A stretch of 64,000 nt of DNA from Streptomyces sp. Ru62 (lineage in GTDB: Bacteria; Actinomycetota; Actinomycetes; Streptomycetales; Streptomycetaceae). The notes below the pieces were generated by a model. It saw only the letters and a list, made by a program, of their open reading frames with translations. It ran no database searches and had not been told where the DNA came from. The translations under genes were made by a program, and so were the position numbers. Below are positions 19,009 to 26,928 of the stretch, one piece after another. The stretch lies in the NCBI RefSeq assembly GCF_002920615.1, contig NZ_PQSU01000006.1:1-64000 (forward strand), read 5' to 3'. How positions within the stretch are numbered: the stretch's first letter is position 1; each line of letters begins with the position of its first letter.

Positions 19009-19680
19009 TCAGGATGCAACGGGGGCGTTCACCGGCATGGAGCTCTTGAAGTCGGTGAGCGTGAGCGTCGCTTCGATGTCGGACTCGGACGCGAAGTGGA
19101 TCTTCTGGCGTACACGCACGACTCGGCCCTCGTCGTTGATCCATGCGTCGGCGTCGATTGCGGTCGCGGGGCGCAGGTTGCGTCCGACGGTCCTGTCCAC
19201 CGACTCGATGTCCTTCGGGGTGAGGCGGGCCGATACCCGCAAGGGCTCGCTCCCGCCGTGCACGGAGGCGCTGTGACCGAGCATGAGCCGCACGTACTGC
19301 GGAAGTCGGTCCGCAGGTATACCTCCTTTTGCCGCCGATGCAGGGAACTCCTGCCACACCCCATGAGTTCCGCTGGCGCGCCGGTACACCTTCTGCGGGG
19401 TGATCACGACGTCCTCGGTGTACGCCTCGGTTGTGTCTGTCGTGCGACCCGTGAAAGGCGCGTTGAGGTTGACCCGCCCCTCCATGAGCTGGAGTCGTCT
19501 GGGCCCTGACTGAGTGACGGCTTTGAGCGCAGCCGAGTACGGGGCGTCGTCGGCTGCGGCCAGCCGATCGCGTACTACCTGCGTGCTGCTCTTCGGTGGT
19601 GGGGGCTGGTTCGAGGCGCATGCTGAGAGCGTCACGGCCAAGAGCACCAGGGGCAGGGGCGCTGTCCGGTGATGGAACAA
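19009..19680 (-). CDS. Lipoprotein, LppX/LolA-like
   Basis: The TTG at 19,680 is taken as the start: AAAGGA lies 8 bp upstream, and the protein then begins with a signal sequence (PLPLVLLAVTLSAC) whose lipobox LSAC makes Cys-20 or so the lipidation site. The mature part (about 200 residues) is beta-rich, with GRVNLNAPFTGRTTDTTEAY, WQEFPASAAKGG and ESVDRTVGRNLRPATAID, the general style of LppX/LprG or LolA-like lipoproteins that carry hydrophobic ligands. It would be anchored on the outer face of the membrane. The family call is by pattern only. Confidence 0.72.
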   Translation of the reverse strand: MFHHRTAPLPLVLLAVTLSACASNQPPPPKSSTQVVRDRLAAADDAPYSAALKAVTQSGPRRLQLMEGRVNLNAPFTGRTTDTTEAYTEDVVITPQKVYRRASGTHGVWQEFPASAAKGGIPADRLPQYVRLMLGHSASVHGGSEPLRVSARLTPKDIESVDRTVGRNLRPATAIDADAWINDEGRVVRVRQKIHFASESDIEATLTLTDFKSSMPVNAPVAS

Positions 19681-20038
19681 GGGTGGGTCCTTTGAGTACC
19701 GAGCCCGAGGAAGAAGTGCTCCCGGGTCACAGGTGGATGGTGGACTCATCCTGTCTGGTCTCGGCGATCAGGTGAGGCGCGGGGAGAGTGGCGTGATCGA
19801 GAGTGGGTCAGACGGTTACGGAATTGCCTCCTCTGGCCGCGCAACCCTTCTGGCCAGCACCCGCCGCCGTCGAGTGCCATCATGGCGCCCGGCCCGGTCC
19901 GGGGCGGGCAGTGCCACCCGACCCCCGTAGACCGGTGATCCGCTACCTCAGCATCGATGACCAGCGAAGGGACCGCCGTGACCCGACGGCCAGGCGTAAG
20001 TCAGAACAGGCGGCAGGCACCAGTGTCTGCCTGCCACG

Positions 20039-20260
20039 TCAGTCAGGGCTGAACTCGGGAGCGGGACCACCGCGCCACTCCACCCACTGCGGGTCGTCCA
20101 GGAGTGCATCGGGGTCGGCGACGCCGATGCACTCGAGGAACACCACCAGGTCGTGGTCGCTGTAGGCGGTGCCGAGGACCTCGCCCTGGCCGTGGCGGTG
20201 CACGCTGACTCTCCGGCCGCCTGGGAGGGAGGGCCGGTGCACGACGATCGGTACCCGCAT
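20039..20260 (-). CDS. Small conserved hypothetical protein
   Basis: The 73-residue product begins MRVPIVVHRPSLPGGRRVSV and ends with DDPQWVEWRGGPAP. I recall it as a small conserved Streptomyces protein of unknown function. ATG 20,260 is preferred over GTG 20,263 because GGGAGG is then 4 bp away rather than 1. It has no signal or membrane segment. The preceding 19,750-20,038 holds nothing I can identify. Confidence 0.65.
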   Translation of the reverse strand: MRVPIVVHRPSLPGGRRVSVHRHGQGEVLGTAYSDHDLVVFLECIGVADPDALLDDPQWVEWRGGPAPEFSPD

Positions 20261-20450
20261 CACGCCTCCCAGCCTGCGCCGGGCCGGGCGGGCGGGGCGC
20301 GGCCGGGCGCGACGGTCGGGCAGTCGCTGGCGGGGAAGACCGCGAACGACAGGCGGACAGGCACGAGCCGGGCAGAGGTCAGCGCCGCGGTGTCGTCAGG
20401 CATCACGGCGCGCCTGACGGCAGTCCTGGGCTTGGGGCCTGTCCAGGCAG

Positions 20451-20475
20451 TGGTACCGGCGATACCATCGGTACC
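20451..20475. promoter_or_regulatory. Operator-like repeats at the toxin-antitoxin promoter
   Basis: Three similar boxes, TGGTACC (20,451), GATACCA (20,461) and CGGTACCA (20,469), sit directly before and up to the antitoxin ATG at 20,476. GGTACC is itself palindromic, and the outer boxes form an inverted pair. This is the usual place for an RHH antitoxin to bind and autoregulate; binding is inferred. Confidence 0.6.
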
Positions 20476-20769
20476 ATGACCAAGGCCATGAACTTGCGTT
20501 TCCCCGATCCAGCGCAGCGTGCCGCGATCGAGGCCGCTGCGAAGCAGGAGGGCGTCAGCCTGCAGGAATACATCCTTTCGGCTGCCTACGCCCGGGCCAC
20601 CGCCGTGGAGGAGCGCTTCCTTGAGGCGTTCAGGGCGTCGATGTCGCACAGCGGTGACGCGTTCGCCGAGGAGGCCGGCGCAGCCGGTTCCGGTGCGCCG
20701 CAGCGCGAGGCCGAGCTTCAGGCGCGGCGTGATCTTGAAAAGCAGCAGGAGCGGGGCCACGCCGCGTGA
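20476..20769 (+). CDS. Ribbon-helix-helix antitoxin
   Basis: The 97-residue protein starts MTKAMNLRFPDPAQRAAIEA and continues AAKQEGVSLQEYILSAAY. This is a ribbon-helix-helix fold (short strand followed by two helices) as in DUF1778- or CopG-like antitoxins. The charged C-terminal half (residues 45-97) would bind the toxin. It overlaps the toxin gene by 4 bp (GTGA), so the two are translationally coupled. GGTACC-type repeats end exactly at the start codon, giving a leaderless or nearly leaderless transcript with autoregulation. An alternative ATG lies 12 bp downstream. Confidence 0.78.
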   Translation: MTKAMNLRFPDPAQRAAIEAAAKQEGVSLQEYILSAAYARATAVEERFLEAFRASMSHSGDAFAEEAGAAGSGAPQREAELQARRDLEKQQERGHAA

Positions 20770-21149
20770 CGCAGAACGAACCGCTCCACCCGCTGGACGT
20801 CGCCTTCCTGCTGCACGCCGCGGAGCTGCTGCCCGGTGATCCCCAGGTGGACGACTACGGGCCGCTCTACGCGGCGGCCGGCCGGGTCAACGCCAGGGCG
20901 ATGGAACGCGACATCTACGGATCGGTGTACCTCAAGGCAGCCGCGCTGCTCCAGACACTGGCGAGACTGCCATGCCTGGAGCACTCCAACGACGCGTTCG
21001 CCTGGCACTCCACCGAGGCCTACCTGGCCCTGAACGGACACCGGCTCGACTACCCGCCCAAAGAGGCCGTCTCTCTGGTGCGCGATGCCGCGTCCGGCAC
21101 TCTGGGAGTCGGCATGATCGGCCGCCAACTGCGATCCTGGACCGTCTGA
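20766..21149 (+). CDS. Fic/Doc-family toxin with non-canonical motif
   Basis: The 127-residue protein is placed in the Fic/Doc group by layout: HPLDVAFLLHAAELLPG, a central helix around MERDIYGSVYLKAAALLQTL, and the region equivalent to the Fic loop, LPCLEHSNDAFAWHSTEAYL, followed by NGHRLDYPPKEAV. The canonical HxFx(D/E)GNxxR is replaced by LPCLEHSN: the catalytic His and the Arg are absent. I remember an actinobacterial subfamily annotated as Fic toxin components with this LEHxN version, so it may act by a different mechanism or no longer AMPylate or phosphorylate. Coupled to the RHH antitoxin upstream. Confidence 0.72.
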   Translation: MTQNEPLHPLDVAFLLHAAELLPGDPQVDDYGPLYAAAGRVNARAMERDIYGSVYLKAAALLQTLARLPCLEHSNDAFAWHSTEAYLALNGHRLDYPPKEAVSLVRDAASGTLGVGMIGRQLRSWTV

Positions 21150-21333
21150 CCCCTTATCGCTTCGCGGTTGCTCGTCGCGGCGGGCCCGGCTCGGCGGCGC
21201 GGACCAGCGGTGGCGACGCGTACAGCGCGGCCAGAAACCGACGGCGCTTGGATGGAGGTGCTCAGGGATACGCCCCGGCCCAACGGACATCACACGCAAC
21301 GGGTGGTTGCCGTTGCTGAGGCTTCGCAGCTCC

Positions 21334-22122
21334 TTACCCGTCTGGCTGGGCTGCCGCGGCTCCGAACGCTTCCGCGGTACCGCCTTCGGCCTGCTGGGAC
21401 GAGGGGGTGTCGACGAAGCTGTACGGCGGCAGCGGGCCGTTGACTCGTAGTTCGAGGTGGGGGTGCTCCTGGTGGAATTGGTCGACCGCCGCCAGGAATC
21501 GCTCTGCTGAACCGCGGTCCACCAGGAAGGAGACATTGGCCAGCCAGCCGGTGCTCGGCGGGCCGGTGCTGACTGTTTTGGCCATCGGCTGTAGCGCCTG
21601 CTCTAGCAGCTGTGCGTCAGTGGCCTCGCGTGCCTGGACGGCGGCGGCGATCATTTCCCCAAGCCGAATCTTCTCTTCCTGCGTGCCACCGCCGGCCTCG
21701 CGGTTCGCTGCCGCCACGGCCCGGATGTCGTCGTGGTCGGCCATGATCAGGCGGAGAACGGCCTCTTCGTCGTGGGTGGCCTTGATGTTGTACTCCGCTG
21801 TGCCGTCCAGTGCCCGCAGCCGCTCCAGGAAGTGCTCCGCACGCTCGGCGAGCACCCGGGTCACCGTATCGTCGTCTGGGGAGGCGCTGCCAAACCGCAT
21901 CGGCAGCACCACGCCGCCCGCCCCGGCTTCTGCCAGTACCCGCTGGTGGGCGAGGAGATCACGGCGCTTGGGCCGCAACTGATCGGGGGCGTCACTGACG
22001 AGCGCGGCCAGCTCGCCCCGGCGCAGCACCCGTACCGGCCGCGGAGGGTCTCCGATGCCCTCCAGGTCCTCGTGGACGGGGGACTGTGGGGCGCGGATGA
22101 TCCCGTAGACGTAGATGCTCAT
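21334..22122 (-). CDS. gvpF: Gas vesicle protein GvpF/GvpL
   Basis: The 262-residue protein begins MSIYVYGIIRAPQ, the typical GvpF/L start, and keeps the family blocks: LRRGELAALVSDAP, VLAEAGAGGVVLPMRFGSA, FLERLRALDGTAEYNIKA and the C-terminal FLVDRGSAERFLAAVDQF. GvpF/L proteins are accessory factors of gas-vesicle assembly. It lies 3 bp after the GvpA-like gene on the same strand, so the two form an operon. No other gvp genes follow, unlike the usual cluster of eight or more. The C-terminal 25 residues (Ala/Gln/Gly-rich) are an extension. Confidence 0.9.
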   Translation of the reverse strand: MSIYVYGIIRAPQSPVHEDLEGIGDPPRPVRVLRRGELAALVSDAPDQLRPKRRDLLAHQRVLAEAGAGGVVLPMRFGSASPDDDTVTRVLAERAEHFLERLRALDGTAEYNIKATHDEEAVLRLIMADHDDIRAVAAANREAGGGTQEEKIRLGEMIAAAVQAREATDAQLLEQALQPMAKTVSTGPPSTGWLANVSFLVDRGSAERFLAAVDQFHQEHPHLELRVNGPLPPYSFVDTPSSQQAEGGTAEAFGAAAAQPDG

Positions 22123-22125
22123 CTG

Positions 22126-22497
22126 TCATTCCCCTCTTCCGCGCGCGGCCCGGTCGCCTCGACGCTCCCGGCCCGCCTGCTGGAAGGCGCCGGAATCCTG
22201 GGCGCCGGGCAGGGCCGGCTTGCTCTTGCCGCGGGCGCCGGACTGCGTGAGCTCCGTGAGCCCGGCCGGTTTGCCCGGCCCCGCTTCCAGATCGAGGCGG
22301 TTGCACGCCTCGGCGAAACGGAGGTAGGTGTCGACACTCGCGACCACGACCCGTACCTCGATCTTGAGTATCTCGATTCCGAGAAGGGAGACCCGCACGT
22401 ACGCGTCGATCACCAGCCCCCGGTCGAGAATGAGTTCCAGGACGTCGTAGAGGCCGCTGGTACCGCCTCCGCCGCCCTGCTGTGGCGCGACGGTCAT
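22126..22497 (-). CDS. gvpA: Gas vesicle structural protein GvpA/GvpJ-like
   Basis: AAGGGG precedes ATG 22,497 by 8 bp. Residues about 15-75 match the GvpA/J core: [20 protein letters not shown], then [20 protein letters not shown] and [15 protein letters not shown]. The remaining 45 residues are a charged, Gly/Ser-rich tail, longer than in typical GvpA and closer to GvpJ or actinobacterial GvpA paralogues. The frame is open upstream to 22,821 but has no family resemblance there. Whether two gvp genes alone have any function is doubtful. Confidence 0.87.
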   Translation of the reverse strand: MTVAPQQGGGGGTSGLYDVLELILDRGLVIDAYVRVSLLGIEILKIEVRVVVASVDTYLRFAEACNRLDLEAGPGKPAGLTELTQSGARGKSKPALPGAQDSGAFQQAGRERRGDRAARGRGE

Positions 22498-22846
22498 CGC
22501 GACCAACCCCTTGCCCGTCTGCCTCTGCGCGGTCCCGTCGACGCCGTCCCTCACTGCGACTGCAGGCTTCCGATGCCGAGTAGCCGCCACCACCTGCGAA
22601 CAAACACACACGAGCGGATCAAGCCCCGCAGCGCCGCGACCGTCTCGGACCCAGTCTCCTTCCTGGGCTCGCCTGCTCGGGGCGGTGGGCGGCTCCAGGT
22701 GCACGGTTGGTGCCGCCCGCACGAGGGCGGTCAGCTCGCGCTGCGACAGCTCTGTGTGCTCCTTCGTGTTCCGGCGATCGATCTGGTCGCCGAGATGTTC
22801 TGCTTGATTACGCGCCCCCACTGGCTCTCGGGACCGATTCCAGTCT

Positions 22847-23300
22847 CTACTTGATGGTCACCTTGAGGATGCGGTCCTTGCCGGTGCCCTGGTCGGTTGT
22901 GCCCATCCGGAGCTGGTCGGCGCCGGGGACCTTGGCGATCGCCCGCAGCCTGCCGTACGTGCCGTGGTAGACCGAGGTGGCGTGTTCGACGTCCTGGCCG
23001 GTGGCGTCGATCGGCATCCGCCGCAGTCGGCGGCCGCTCAGCGTGGTCGCCAGCGGTCCCAGGCCAGTTCCTGGGGATTGCGGTGACCGTAGCTGTAGAC
23101 GCGGTTTCCGAACGGGTTCCCGGGGGCCGCGGCGCCGGTCTTGGTATCCCGCAGGATTCTTCCGTAGAGCGACTTCTTGTCCTGGGCCAGGTGGCGCTCC
23201 GAGGCGTCGCCAGTGGCCACGTACAGGTATCCGTCGGAGGAACGAGATCCCCCATGATGTCGTCAGCTTGTCCGCGAGCGTACTGATCCCTCCGGGTTGC
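22847..23300 (-). pseudogene. PQQ-dependent sugar dehydrogenase-like gene, internally deleted
   Basis: On the minus strand three blocks of a soluble glucose/sorbosone dehydrogenase-type beta-propeller can be seen in different frames. They are an N-terminal piece (LADKLTTSWGISF), a middle piece (SDGYLYVATGDASERHLAQD; NRVYSYGHRNPQELAWD, with the catalytic-region RNPQ), and the end ([28 protein letters not shown]). The family has about 330-400 residues, so most of the protein is gone and at least two frameshifts are present. A dead gene. Confidence 0.7.
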
Positions 23301-24016
23301 CACCCGCGTGTGGCGTACCGGCTTCGCTGTCCTGCGTATGGGGAACGGAAGGCGATTCCGTAGCTGTAGCGGGAGGCCCGGACGCGCCGACAGCCATGGA
23401 GGGCGGCGGCAGCGGTGAAGCCGCTCATACCCGGACAGATCCACTGCCGCATTGAAAGCGCCGAGCGTGACCTCCTGTTGCCTTTCCTAATATGGAGCGG
23501 CCGCTTGATTCCTGACCTGAATGGAATCGGCCAACTGCGATAACAAGGGGGGTGCTCGTTAGTACGCTGCGTCACCGAAACCAGGTCACCAGGACCCGGC
23601 CCTGATTCCTTTCTGGGGTCTCAGCCCCCTGAAGCGCAGGCAGCGGTATCTGTCCGCCCTGACGACGGACCGATTTCTGCGCCGCGGACAGCGCGCATCA
23701 GTGAGCTTGCGGACTGACTCGTCAGCCACCGGACACCGGCGCCGGGAACTCCCTCCCACGAGTGACCGCAGTCATGCAGGTGGGCGCGGAACGGATTACA
23801 CCGCTACAAAGGGGCCGGTTTTCGTTGAGGGCCCCATGGGACGGTGTCGGGCCGTCAGACGGCCCACGGCCGCGAATCGTCTACTGAACTCGCACTCGGC
23901 ATGCCGAGTGGCAACAAGCCCCGCATCTGGTCGGTGCACGCTGTGGCCGCTCCCACGGTGCCCTATTCGGACCAGCCCATTGGTGAGACCTCCGTCAGGC
24001 GCATTAGCTTCAGAAC
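23301..24016. other. No recognisable gene (about 700 bp)
   Basis: Frames here lack starts, ribosome binding sites and family patterns. The left part may contain further decayed sequence from the sugar dehydrogenase locus. The last 100 bp presumably hold the promoter of the SGNH hydrolase gene, but no clear motif is visible. Confidence 0.4.
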
Positions 24017-24688
24017 ATGGGCATGTGTGCAGTCCGGCTGACAGGCCGCGCAACGGTGCTGGCGAGCCTGCTGTGCTCCCTCCTGGCCGCAGGCGTCAAC
24101 GTTCAAGCCAACGCCATCGCCCCACATCTGAGGCTGTATGTCCTGGGTGACAGCCTTGCCGGCGGCAGCGCCCAGGGCGGTAGAGGATCGCACGGCTGGC
24201 CCTCACTGGTCGCTGAACAACTGGGACTGACGCTGAATCTCGACGCCAAGGGTGGCACCGGCTACACCACTGGTGGCCGGCAAGAAGGCGGACGGCCGTA
24301 CACACAGCGGATCAACCAGGCCATTGCCGCGAAGCCGGACGTGGTCGTGGTCGAGGGCTCCCGCAACGACACCAGCCCGACGAAGACCCGAGCCGCCGCG
24401 GTAGACACCCTGCGCCGTTTGCATGAAGGGCTGCCCCACGCGCGCATTCTGGTCATCGGGCCCATCTACGCGTTCCGGCGACCGATCGGCTCGCACCCGA
24501 TCGACGAGGCGGTCTCGGCCGCGGCAGAGAAACTCAACCTGCCTCACCTGTCCCCAGTGCACCGTGCGTGGTTCACCGGATCCGCTCACCAGTTCATCGG
24601 AAGCGACGATGTGCACCCCACGAACGCCGGCCACGCATACCTCGCCAAGCGGATCCGCCCCGAACTGTCACGGCTATTGCATACATAA
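24017..24688 (+). CDS. Secreted SGNH/GDSL-type hydrolase
   Basis: The 223-residue protein has a signal peptide (ATVLASLLCSLLAAGVNVQA, cleavage near residue 32). It shows the SGNH blocks in order: LYVLGDSLAGG (block I Ser), KGGTGYTTGG (Gly of block II), VVVVEGSRNDTS (Asn of block III) and DDVHPTNAGH (block V Asp and His). It is therefore likely an extracellular esterase or lipase; the substrate is unknown. No ribosome binding site is obvious, so the exact start (ATG 24,017 or the second Met two codons on) is uncertain. It is followed by a truncated GNAT gene on the opposite strand. Confidence 0.82.
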   Translation: MGMCAVRLTGRATVLASLLCSLLAAGVNVQANAIAPHLRLYVLGDSLAGGSAQGGRGSHGWPSLVAEQLGLTLNLDAKGGTGYTTGGRQEGGRPYTQRINQAIAAKPDVVVVEGSRNDTSPTKTRAAAVDTLRRLHEGLPHARILVIGPIYAFRRPIGSHPIDEAVSAAAEKLNLPHLSPVHRAWFTGSAHQFIGSDDVHPTNAGHAYLAKRIRPELSRLLHT

Positions 24689-24749
24689 GACCGGGATGGT
24701 GTCGATCCACTGCACGCAGGAGGCGGCCGCGCGGGCAGTCGTATGGGCC

Positions 24750-24773
24750 GGGCAGCTGGGCAGCTGGGCAGCT
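24750..24773. repeat. Three tandem 8-bp repeats (GGGCAGCT)
   Basis: GGGCAGCT occurs three times head to tail at 24,750-24,773, at the point where the minus-strand acetyltransferase fragment loses similarity to its family. It may mark a slippage or recombination junction. Confidence 0.6.
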
Positions 24774-25122
24774 GAAACATGGTCACGGGGGTGTTGAGGT
24801 GTGGCGCGTCCCGTAGCACCCACTCGTCGAGCAGGTGAAGCAGTGCTCGGGCCGTGTCCGTAGCGCCCTCTGCGGGTGCAAGGATCAGATGGGCCCGGAG
24901 TTGGCCAGCCTGCGGTGCCGGATGCAGGGCGACAAAGCCGCTGAGCCGCCCCTCCTTCGACTCCACGACCATCGTCCGCGACGCCACATCCAGACCGGGG
25001 CTCGCGAGCAGGTCACGCACGTCTGCTCGCGTCGTCTCCCGGCGGCCGATTGCAGCGTGCCCGGCGCAGCCGAAGAGATCGAAGATCGCCTCGATGTCAG
25101 CCTTGTTGACGCTCTGCAATGC
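24770..25122 (-). pseudogene. GNAT acetyltransferase fragment
   Basis: The minus strand reads KADIEAIFDLFGCAGHAAIG, TRADVRDLLASPGLDV and TMVVESKEGRLSGFVALHP, then ILAPAEGATDTARALLHLLD and ends around TPVTMFQLP. This resembles the N-terminal GNAT domain of two-domain acetyltransferases, such as mycothiol-synthase-like proteins. It is cut at the 5' side by an IS remnant (from about 25,130) and at the 3' side near the 8-bp tandem repeats, so it cannot give an intact enzyme. Confidence 0.55.
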
Positions 25123-25189
25123 ACACCGGCACCGTCGCAGGACCGCGCAGCCGTTCACAACCGATGTTTGTCGGTGACCATCTCGGGGA

Positions 25190-25310
25190 CCCGACGCAGC
25201 ATTGCCCACGGCTCCGCACCCGCTACGAACGACAGGCCGACCTCCACCAGGGCGTGCTCGAACTGGCCTGCTGCCTCATCTGCCTCCGTCGCCTGGGCAC
25301 GTCAATCTGA
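25190..25310 (+). pseudogene. IS5-type transposase C-terminal fragment
   Basis: The frame RLRTRYERQADLHQGVLELA, then CCLICLRRLGTSI-stop, is the well-known end of IS5-like DDE transposases (RLR.RYERRADIH.GLL.LAC..ICLRRL). Only about the last 40 codons remain. It joins directly to the next IS fragment. Confidence 0.7.
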
Positions 25311-25312
25311 AA

Positions 25313-25762
25313 TGATCAGTAAGCTGCACCTGGCTGTCGAGCAAGGTCAGAAGCCTAGGTGGATCGTGGTCACGGCCGGGCAGCGTGGCGACTCGCCGCA
25401 GTTCGAGCCCGTCCTGGAGAAGGTCCGCGTGCCGCGCATCGGGGTGGGCCGGCCACGCGCCCGCCCCAACCGGGTCCGCGTGGACAAGGCGTACGCCTCC
25501 CGCAAGAACCGCGCCTACCTGCGCCGCCGCGGGATCCGCTGCACCATCCCCGACAAGGCTGACCAGGCGCACAACCGCAGAAGGCTCGGATCCCGCGGTG
25601 GCCGGCCACCGCGCTTCGAACCCGGTCGACTACCGCGGGCGTCATGCGGTGGAGTGCGGGATCAACCGCCTAGAGGAACCGCACCATGGCCACGCGATGC
25701 GACAAGCTCGCGATCCGCTACGAGGCGACCGTCCTCGTCGCGGCCATGAACGAGTGGCTGTG
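25313..25762 (+). pseudogene. IS5-family (IS112-like) transposase, C-terminal half, frameshifted
   Basis: The sequence is homologous to the transposase at 15,271-16,141: KLHLAVEQGQKPRWIVVTAG, RVDKAYASRKNRAYLRRRG and IRCTIPDKADQAHNRRR are in one frame. [20 protein letters not shown] is in a second, and DKLAIRYEATVLVAAMNEWL in a third. The N-terminal half and first catalytic Asp are missing, and there are two frameshifts. Non-functional. Confidence 0.75.
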
Positions 25763-25773
25763 ACCCGCGGCCA

Positions 25774-26292
25774 TCACGCGGTGGGATCCACGTTCCACAC
25801 CTCCGGCAGATCGCTGCCGCAGAAGACGCAGACGAAGTCGTCCTCGCGCACGATGTTGTGCTCCTGGCAGCCAGGACACCGGCGGAACACCACCTCGTGG
25901 GTGAAGCCGGAGGGTCGTTCGAGCCCTACGTCGTCCAGAGCACGAGCGACTTCCGACCAGGAGCCGATGCCGGGGCAATACCCGGTGGACTGGTTGCTGA
26001 CCTCGCTCACGGCCCACCGGTCCGCCTCGCGCACAAAACTGATTTCGCCGGCACTCAAGACCATGGCTCCGCCAGCGCAGGCCACATGCTCGCTCCGTCG
26101 GGGCGCCAACCGAAGCGCACCGTCCACGCCGACCACGAAGGTGAACGGCTCGGCCAGTTCCGCCGCCGATTGCCCAGCGATCCAGTCGCCGAACTCAGCT
26201 GCCGAGCTGATCCGGCACCCGCCACTGCCAGGCCGGACCGCAGCCTTCAGCTCGACCGGTCCGACGTATCGGTAACTCCGCCCCCGCGCACT
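25774..26292 (-). CDS. Hypothetical protein with C-terminal zinc ribbon
   Basis: The product of about 172 residues ends in a rubredoxin-like zinc ribbon: CPGCQEHNIVREDDFVCVFC, that is CxxC-N12-CxxC. The N-terminal 110 residues contain a beta-rich part (FTFVVGVDGALRLAP) and DRWAVSEVSNQSTGY. I remember similar uncharacterised Streptomyces proteins. The GTG at 26,292 has AGGTTGG 7 bp upstream; a GTG 11 codons upstream (26,325) is the alternative. It is intact despite lying between IS remnants, which suggests selection or recent arrival. Confidence 0.65.
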   Translation of the reverse strand, partial: SARGRSYRYVGPVELKAAVRPGSGGCRISSAAEFGDWIAGQSAAELAEPFTFVVGVDGALRLAPRRSEHVACAGGAMVLSAGEISFVREADRWAVSEVSNQSTGYCPGIGSWSEVARALDDVGLERPSGFTHEVVFRRCPGCQEHNIVREDDFVCVFCGSDLPEVWNVDPTA

Positions 26293-26333
26293 CACGTCAG
26301 CCAACCTAGAGCACTTCCGACACACGCCCTAGC

Positions 26334-26680
26334 TGTGATGTCCCGGGACGTTGGTGACACGCCTGCTGGGTGCTTGAACAGATGAGGGCCTTCTGGGTTC
26401 GGTGTGGATTGCGACATCTACGCCCGACCGCAGGAGGCCCTCGTGTCCCACCGTAATGCCCCGCTGACGCCGACCGGCAGGCTGCGTCTGGCCCGGTGTG
26501 TCGTGGACGACGGCTGGCCCTTGCGGCGGGAATGGGCTTACCAGCGGCCCTACACCACAGATGCCGAGCGGCAGGCAGCGTTTCCCGACTGGCTGGACTG
26601 GTACAACCACCACCGACCCCACACCGGCATCAGCGGCCAAACACCAGCCAGCCGCGTCACCAACCTGTCCGGTCAGCACA
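26334..26680 (+). mobile_element. IS481-family element with internal deletion, both ends kept
   Basis: Imperfect terminal inverted repeats bound a 347-bp element: 26,334-26,358 (TGTGATGTCCCGGGACGTTG...) and 26,656-26,680 (reverse complement matches at 18 of 25 positions). Inside, the first codons of an IS481 transposase (GTG 26,443 after AGGAGG; SHRNAPLTPTGRLRLARCVV) are fused in frame to its last 60 or so (EWAYQRPYTTDAERQAAFPD; YNHHRPHTGISGQ). The helix-turn-helix and the DDE core are gone. It could still be moved in trans. No target-site duplication was visible. Confidence 0.7.
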
Positions 26681-26748
26681 CCCTGGCGGCCCTGGGCGAT
26701 GAGGCCGGCGCGGAGGTCCATGAAGGCTTCGTCGGAGCAGTCATGTAG
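26443..26748 (+). pseudogene. IS481 transposase, in-frame internal deletion
   Basis: Only the N-terminal 25 and C-terminal 60 or so codons of a roughly 310-residue transposase remain, joined in frame around residue 26 (GWPLRR-EWAYQRP). The frame runs about 20 codons past the normal end (VTNLSGQHT) and out of the element. With no catalytic residues it cannot be an active transposase, but the fusion might still be translated, as the ribosome binding site is good. Confidence 0.7.
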
Positions 26749-26928
26749 CCGGCTGCCCACACGTCCCAGCGGTAGATCGCCCCGTGGAGCTGATCGAAGC
26801 ACTGCCGTGTCGAAGCGGCGTCGGTGCGTGCCGGCGGCTTCCGCGTCGAGACGAGATGCTGGACAGTCTCTCCCGGGCCGGTCGGCCGGCTGCGCGGGGG
26901 CGGAGGGCGGGGCCGGCGGTGGACCGCA

